NCBI GenBank assembly: GCA_025769875.1
Contig: JAGFNK010001258.1
Span: 1-12,120 of the forward strand
Source: Russula earlei
Lineage: Eukaryota > Basidiomycota > Agaricomycetes > Russulales > Russulaceae
Reading direction: 5' to 3'
DNA length: 12,120 nucleotides
In this document: in pieces, positions 7,349 to 12,120 of the stretch
Numbering within the stretch: position 1 is the stretch's first letter
Layout of the letters: every line of letters begins with the position of its first letter
Translations under genes and position numbers: made by a program
The notes under the pieces: model-generated
Database searches by the model: none
Seen by the model: the letters and a program-made list of their open reading frames with translations, nothing else
What the model was told of the DNA's origin: nothing

Positions 7349-8288
7349 TCAGGAATTTGTTGGGGTGTGGATGGCGGTGGTCGGATCGTGGAACCTTTGC
7401 GTGTGGGAGCTCGGCGTCATCTCGTGATTTACGGGAATCCGCCGCAAATTCATCAAGATGTATTCGAGGAAGCGGGAGCCTCGATTTGGGCCATCAAGTT
7501 CTCCAGGTACTCTTGAGCGCCTTTGAAACACCAGTCGGGTGAGAGCGGGGAAGACAGAGCGCGCGAGCGGAGATTCGAGGTCGACTTTCCGAGTATAAGG
7601 GGGATTGGAATCCAAGGTAAAAGGTTTCCAGTCTGGACATGGCCGACAGCGCGGTGCCCAATTCCTGGGGCGAAATGTAACCGAATCGGGAATCTCCCAA
7701 AGGTGGAGACGGACAAGTCGATTGGCAGATTAAGAGCAGTTTGGGAATCCCTCGAACCGGACAATTTCTCAACCCCAGATGTCGTAGGAGTGGGGCGGAT
7801 CCGCCCAATAGACGAATCCGGAAGGGACGCCACAGTGCGTTCTAACCCAGACCTCCAGAAATGTCAGCTCGGGGAATGGTTTCTGCATCGCCCGCTGCCA
7901 ATCTTTCCCATAGTGATGTTGGAATAAGGCGAAACTCGACTTTACATATACGACTGTGATGCTCCGACTCGAGGGCACCAACCAGGTTGCTCCAGCACGA
8001 GTCAACGTATGATCTCGAGGCTTGAGGTTGGATTAGCATCACCGGAATGACTGGCCAAACATTCAGTGTCTCAGACATTGGTCTTTTCCCTCTGTACTCA
8101 AGTCGCAGGTTCAGGCGACGTGGCGATGCAAACACGATAGATCGCCATCGTTGACATACGTGGACCAGTGTATGCCATCCGTTTGTCCGTATTCCGCAGA
8201 GATTCACACAGAAATGGAATATCTCCAAGAGGACATCATCGGGGAGCGTGTTGATTGTCTCTAGACTCCACTGGTCAGTGATCGTCAT
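7349..8288 (-). pseudogene. F-box protein gene (Agaricomycete F-box/LRR-like type) with multiple frameshifts
   Basis: The ATG at 8288 opens MTITDQWSLETINTLPDDVL, and the frame continues LEIFHF ... WHTLVHVCQRWRSIVFASPR, a textbook F-box (residues about 13-55). F-box proteins bind Skp1 and bring substrates to SCF ubiquitin ligases; the rest is usually a leucine-rich substrate-binding region. Homologous-looking sequence continues through all three minus frames: KPFPELTFLEVWV (about 7887-7848), LPDSS (about 7824-7810), GGSAPLLRHLGLRN (7805-7764), GYISPQELGTALSAMSRLET (about 7680-7621), ARSVFPALTRLVFQ (about 7566-7525), FKGAQEYLENLMAQIEAP (about 7530-7475) and LEYILMNLRRIPVN (about 7468-7427), ending at a TGA at 7349. 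About eight one-base shifts are needed, at about 7892, 7825, 7811, 7730, 7681, 7601, 7523 and 7475. Nearly all fall in runs of two to five identical bases. Between shifts the homologous frame has no stop over roughly 310 codons. It is either a young pseudogene or an intact gene with base-calling errors. Confidence 0.8.
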
Positions 8289-8760
8289 GGACACTGAGTA
8301 ACAAAGACACACCCTTGCGACGTTCACGAGGACTTGCTTCCAACGAGACTTGGGAGGGACCACCAATCGTAGTCGAGGAGCGGGCGGCGCAAGCAATAAT
8401 GACTGGACAAAGCCAGTGAGTGAGGAGAGGAGATAACGAAGAGGCCGGAGACGACCATGTGAAGCTTACTGACTTCGGGCATGGTCACACTCGCTCGACG
8501 TACGGGCGAATGCTCCTCAGTTGGGATTGGGATGTAGCGTCTGGGGAAGGGGAACCCACGAGCCACCAGCAGCGGTAAAAGTGCGATGAAGGATGCCCTT
8601 TGCCCACCTGCGCAATCTGACACTTACACCGCAGTTGGCCGCGGGTCGTAAGATCGCCCAACAGCACCTCAGGAACACTAGGAACCGCAGAGAACAGGGA
8701 TGGGACCAGTAAGGGACGTCTTTGGCGACCGCTCTCCCCTCTGAATTCATGTATATAACC
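8289..8760 (-). promoter_or_regulatory. Upstream region of the F-box gene with a distant TATA box
   Basis: On the minus strand a TATATA (8757-8752) is followed by about 460 nt to the F-box ATG. This leader contains several ATGs and open frames (for example 8517-8750 and 8324-8623) without recognised motifs, and possible donor and acceptor sites, so the first exon or a leader intron may lie here. The frame of the F-box also runs upstream to 8396, but that extension looks non-conserved; I prefer ATG 8288. Confidence 0.35.
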
Positions 8761-8832
8761 GCCGTACTCTCTCCCCCACTATGACACCATGTGACCTTCG
8801 GAAACCGGCCCGGCTCGGTTCATGAATTTCAT

Positions 8833-8902
8833 AGACCGGTCTGTTGGTTGTGGTTGCCCCACGGTCACTGGACCAGTTCAGACCAGTTTATAACTGGTCC
8901 AG
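8833..8902. repeat. Cluster of ACCGGT/ACCAGT palindromes at the composition boundary
   Basis: AGACCGGTCT at 8833-8842 is a perfect palindrome. CTGGACCAGT at 8868-8877 pairs with ACTGGTCCAG at 8893-8902, and another GACCAGTTTATAAC lies between them. The cluster straddles the point where CpG disappears (last CpG at about 8862), so it may be the edge or subterminal repeat of a mobile element. Confidence 0.5.
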
Positions 8903-8953
8903 ACTGCACATTTATAATGATGTAATGTAACATGAGGGGCATTCCAAGTACCC

Positions 8954-9124
8954 ACTTATTGGGCACTTATTTTGTTACTCATTTGTCACTTATTCACATT
9001 TTACTACTGCCAAATTGGCACTAAGTAACTGTAATAAGTACAAATAAGTGACAAATAAGTACTACTCTGAAACCCCCCCTCCCAAGAATTCAACAATAAG
9101 TAGCAAATACAGTAATGACTTATT
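8954..9124. repeat. ACTTATT/AATAAGT repeat cluster with a foldback core
   Basis: ACTTATT occurs at 8954, 8965, 8988 and 9118, and its complement AATAAGT at 9033, 9043, 9054 and 9095. The core (about 8961-9062) folds back around GCCAA-A-TTGGC (9009-9019) with imperfect arms of about 50 nt; ATTTGTCACTTATT on the left matches AATAAGTGACAAAT on the right. Inverted clusters of a short motif resemble subterminal transposase-binding repeats of DNA transposons such as hAT elements. Family assignment is not possible. Confidence 0.7.
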
Positions 9125-9896
9125 CTGAGCATCCATGGGTCCAGCATTCCCTTTGGCACCACATACTGAGTTTAAATTGCAAAGTTGACTCAGAAAGATT
9201 GAAGTCATCATGGTGCACACTGTTCACCATGCCTGCCAAATCAAAATGGACATGCATTCTCAAGGATGTCTTGAACTATCATGTCCAGCAGAAGTGGGCT
9301 TGTACAAGAGAGGAGACAGGGAGAAAAGGGAAGTCTTGAGAGTCATTCACACAGGCAGATGGAGACAAAAGGGGAAACATGGGCACAAAAACTTGTTATT
9401 CAGAACAGTAGCTACTGGTCCTTATGTACTGTAGCTAATGTGAGAGGGAACTGGGTTCCCATCCTCAGTCAAAGTGTCTTGAGCAAGTCTTTGACCTTGT
9501 GCACATGTGATCCCATCATCACAAAGGGGGTGTGCATGTTCTGAGGTGTCATCATGCATTGGATTGCAGGTGCGTGTGGGGAATGTGTTTGTCACATTGT
9601 TCCCAGGCATTGGCCATGTTCCTGTTATTGAGGGGTAAAAATGTTGCAGGGATCAGTCAGACTGGGTATGGATGCATGCATGTTTTGGTGACCACAGTGT
9701 TGAGGTGACAGGTGTAACAAGGCTAGGCTTTGAAAGAATATATAGTAGGAGGCTGTATGTACTGTGAAGGGTAAGAAGTGTTACTGGTGGCAATGAGTGG
9801 GCACTAGTCAGCATGCTCATGCATGTGCATGTGGGTGGTAGCATTGTGTTGAGGTGGAGTGGGTGTGTGTGTTGGAGGGCTTTGTGTGTCTGTGGA

Positions 9897-10070
9897 GGGC
9901 ATGGAGGCGTTTGCATGCTTGACATGGTGGTGAAGAGAGGGACTTGCAGGCACATGTGTCAGGCATTTGGTGGTAACATCATTGGGGCAGAGGAGAGGGC
10001 GTGGAGGCATTTGTGTGTGTGATATAGTGAGAGAAGGGAGTTGCATGTGTGCATGCCTGTCATTGTTGGT
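9897..10070. repeat. Diverged direct duplication of about 100-bp period
   Basis: GGGCATGGAGGCGTTTG at 9897-9913 and GGGCGTGGAGGCATTTG at 9997-10013 start exactly 100 bp apart. Similarity continues more loosely behind both copies (TTGACATGGTGGTGAAG against GTGATATAGTGAGAGAAG, then TTGCAGGCACATGTG against TTGCATGTGTGCATG). Within the 17-mer the only differences are CA/CG exchanges. Confidence 0.6.
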
Positions 10071-11088
10071 CAGGTTGAAAAAAGAGGCTCTTGTCTTGCA
10101 GGTTGCCCTAGTGACTAAGTCAAGTGTGCACATGTTGCACCAAGATTGTGCAGGTGTGGGGTGAGGTGGGGTGGCCACTGTCAGCTCCCAGTTTTGCGAC
10201 CTGAAGCAGCAAGTGGCAAGATGCCCAAAACTCACTCACTGGTTTGCCCATCCATGCAATGCCACCTATGATGCCCCTCCCCTCCCGCCCCATGGTCCAT
10301 GCTGTCTTCCAGTGGCTGACCCTGTGCCACACCTTCAGGCAGGCCAACAAACCTGGGCACCAGCTTGGGCTCTGCAGTGATTGTTGCATGCACATACATC
10401 TCTTGTGGGTCTGCAGTGGTGGTGGTGGCTGCTGGCCACTACAATGGGCCCAGCACATTGTGCTTGAATGCATCCCACTCCATCTCAAATTGGGACTTGG
10501 GCACCACCACATCATGGCCAATCTCCCCTGTCCATCCATCCTGTCTTCCTCTTCATCTTGCACCCCCCCAGGAGGTCATGGTGGCATTAGCAGCAGGCAT
10601 GCAGGATCTGAGAAAACATTGGCAGGGAAGGGATTGTCAAGACATGTACTGCTGATCACTAAGGACTCAGGAGCAGGTGGGCAAAGGTTGGAACAGACGG
10701 TAGGTGGTGTATAATGTGTTGAACAAGAGGATGAGCCAAACAATGAGGAGGTACCAGATGGGGACTGGTACATGTTGCAGGAGGCAGAGGTGAAGGTTAG
10801 AGGCCAGTGCAGCAAGGGGACTTTAGACAAGGCAGTCATTGAAGAGTACCTTGAGGATGAGAGAAGTCTTTAGACAGAGCAGTTGTGGGGGAGTACCCTG
10901 AAAGAGGAGAGTATCACAAATGGACAGTCTGACAACTGCCATGTTACATTGGGGCTTATATACTAGTTACAAGTCTGAGTATGAACTACAGGAAATAACG
11001 CAGACTTTTTGGAAAGCTCCAATTGGATGCAAGGGACATAAACTTGTTGTGTCAGACCTATAGGTGACTCAGGATGATTAGGGAGACT

Positions 11089-11209
11089 GTGGAGCAATGA
11101 CATCATAATGATATCACTTGTGGAGTGCTTAGTGAGCATATGACATCATAGTGGAGTTGCTCAATCAGCTATGATGTCAGTGGAGCTTTATGATGTCATG
11201 CAGATCATT
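11089..11209. repeat. Degenerate tandem repeat of about 31 bp built on GTGGAG and TGACATCATA
   Basis: GTGGAG begins at 11089, 11120, 11151 and 11180 (spacing 31, 31 and 29). Each unit carries a TGACATCATA motif or its complement: direct at 11098-11107 and 11141-11150, inverted at 11170-11179 and 11189-11198. The two halves can therefore pair as a nested hairpin. TGACATCA resembles bZIP (CRE/AP-1-like) binding sites, but no function can be inferred from the sequence alone. Confidence 0.7.
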
Positions 11210-11523
11210 CTAGGAGGTCTGAGAGTCCATCCAGTGTTTGGATTCTGTGGCTGAGTGGCCGTGTGGCTGGCACATGGTGGGTTTCCCAAATAAGGAGGTG
11301 TCCAAGCAAGCCATAGAGACTTGGAGGACAATGATTCCTTGTGATGCATGCTTTTAGAAGGGAGTGGTCATTGGAAATAGAATGAGCAGACAATGTAAAG
11401 TGAAAGAGACTTCTTTGAGTGAAGCAGAAATATATGGCCAGGTCCTGGCTTTGGTTCACAACAGGGATGAGATGCCATCTTGTGTTCTGTGGTGCACTGC
11501 CTCTTCCCAGGATGCCCAACCTC

Positions 11524-11544
11524 CATCACCATCATCATCATCAC
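11524..11544. repeat. CAT trinucleotide microsatellite
   Basis: About seven CAT/CAC triplets in a row. A short slippage-prone repeat within the CpG-poor region; an A-rich run at about 11664-11673 lies nearby. Confidence 0.8.
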
Positions 11545-11855
11545 TTGACAGCATCCATATAGTTGAGGGTTGGATAGAGGCATAAGGGCCTGAGTGCATG
11601 AGCCCAGGGCCCACAGTGGGTAAGCAAATGGGAGACAGCTTGCATACTGAGTGGTGGTGTGAGAAAAAAAAAAGAAACCACACAAATGAAAACAGAATAA
11701 TGCACACACAAATCCATTCCAGCTGAGTCAGAAATGTGGGTAATGAGGTGGAGGCTTGTCCAGGGAGGCAGGTAGTCATGTTGGCCATGGAGAGAGGTTT
11801 AGTGCATCAGCAAACGACAAAAATAATTCCCAGGTTTTCATCATTGGTTTCTGCT

Positions 11856-11900
11856 GGTTTCCCAGTTTCTGGAAACTGAAAACCCAGAAACTGGGAAACC
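11856..11900. repeat. Perfect 17-bp hairpin
   Basis: GGTTTCCCAGTTTCTGG (11856-11872) is the exact reverse complement of 11884-11900, with an 11-nt loop. A related CCCAGGTTTTC lies just upstream at about 11830. The stem is uninterrupted although the surroundings are degenerate, suggesting a young insertion or a selected structure. Confidence 0.85.
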
Positions 11901-12120
11901 TAGTAGACATCATGAATTACACTGGAAAACAATTCAAGTTTTCTATGGTCACATCGACCATCTGAGTGAGTGACGCTGGCACCTTGCACTGGAATGTGCA
12001 GACAATGATGGTGACAATGAATCCCTTCATCATGCTGATGCCTCAATGATATCTGCATTCCATGCTGATCTGTATATACCTGAGAGTCCCCTCAAGGCTT
12101 AGATCCATACAGCTCGAATC

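Larger units (their letters stand above)
8863..12120. mobile_element. CpG-depleted repeat or transposon relic, family unknown
   Basis: By hand count only 12 CpG occur in about 3,258 bp (near 9572, 9908, 10000, 10197, 10265, 10708, 10986, 11230, 11815, 11955, 11973 and 12115), and none between 8863 and 9570. The sequence to the left is CpG-rich; for example 4261-4320 alone contains seven. TG and CA are in excess. This is the expected footprint of CpG methylation and deamination in silenced fungal transposons. Open frames on both strands lack start contexts and recognisable domains. The only faintly protein-like trace is on the minus strand at 10528-10439 (VVPKSQFEMEWDAFKHNVLG), which I cannot assign. 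No LTR, terminal repeat pair or transposase is visible, and the right edge may lie outside the window. Confidence 0.6.

Noticed and set aside
8954..9124. CRISPR-like array from the repeated ACTTATT motif
   Set aside because: Motifs are 7 bp, in both orientations, without regular spacers, and the DNA is eukaryotic.
9653..10235. Overlapping minus-strand frames rich in Thr, His and Pro
   Set aside because: The composition simply reflects GTGT/CACA-rich low-complexity DNA; no family likeness.
10244..10714. 156-codon plus-strand open frame in the CpG-poor block
   Set aside because: It lacks motifs and a start context. His/Cys/Trp-rich composition is expected from TG/CA-rich sequence, which forms few stops.
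8863..12120. LTR retrotransposon
   Set aside because: No long direct terminal repeats, primer-binding site, polypurine tract or reverse-transcriptase motifs could be read.

Overview
The window looks like nuclear DNA of a mushroom-forming basidiomycete (Agaricomycetes). The evidence is short GT..AG introns of about 50-60 nt, an F-box protein of the expanded Agaricomycete type, and a Crinkler-like effector ending in a serine/threonine kinase of a kind common in these fungi. I recognise these families from memory, without a database search. There are no bacterial operons, rRNA, tRNA or CRISPR.

Layout. 1-404 holds no supportable gene. 405-693 is an almost perfect 133-bp inverted repeat (foldback element). 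694-1284 looks like the promoter and leader of a small two-exon gene (1285-1636) for a predicted secreted protein of about 96 residues. 1637-2427 has no supportable gene. 2428-5116 (+) is a broken Crinkler-like gene: ubiquitin-like header, poorly readable middle, nuclease-like segment, then a kinase exon that is still fully open. 5117-6200 is GC- and pyrimidine-rich, with an intron-like segment and an unresolved open frame. 6380-6882 (-) has a good TATA box and leader but only short ORFs. 7349-8288 (-) is an F-box protein gene interrupted by about eight one-base frameshifts.

At about 8,863 the composition changes abruptly. From there to the window end (about 3.26 kb) I count only 12 CpG dinucleotides, and the first 708 bp contain none, while TG/CA is abundant. 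This fits a long-methylated, deaminated repeat or transposon relic. It begins with a foldback cluster of ACTTATT motifs and carries a degenerate 31-bp tandem repeat, a pair of 17-mers exactly 100 bp apart that differ only at two CG/CA positions, and a 17-bp hairpin. No intact protein is readable in it.

The two recognisable multi-domain genes are both frameshifted, yet protein-like sequence persists across the shifts. In the F-box gene nearly every shift falls in a short homopolymer run. Base-calling errors in the assembly are therefore a serious alternative to pseudogenisation and should be tested first. The parts do not form an obvious pathway; the locus reads as effector-like and F-box accessory genes next to repeat-rich DNA.
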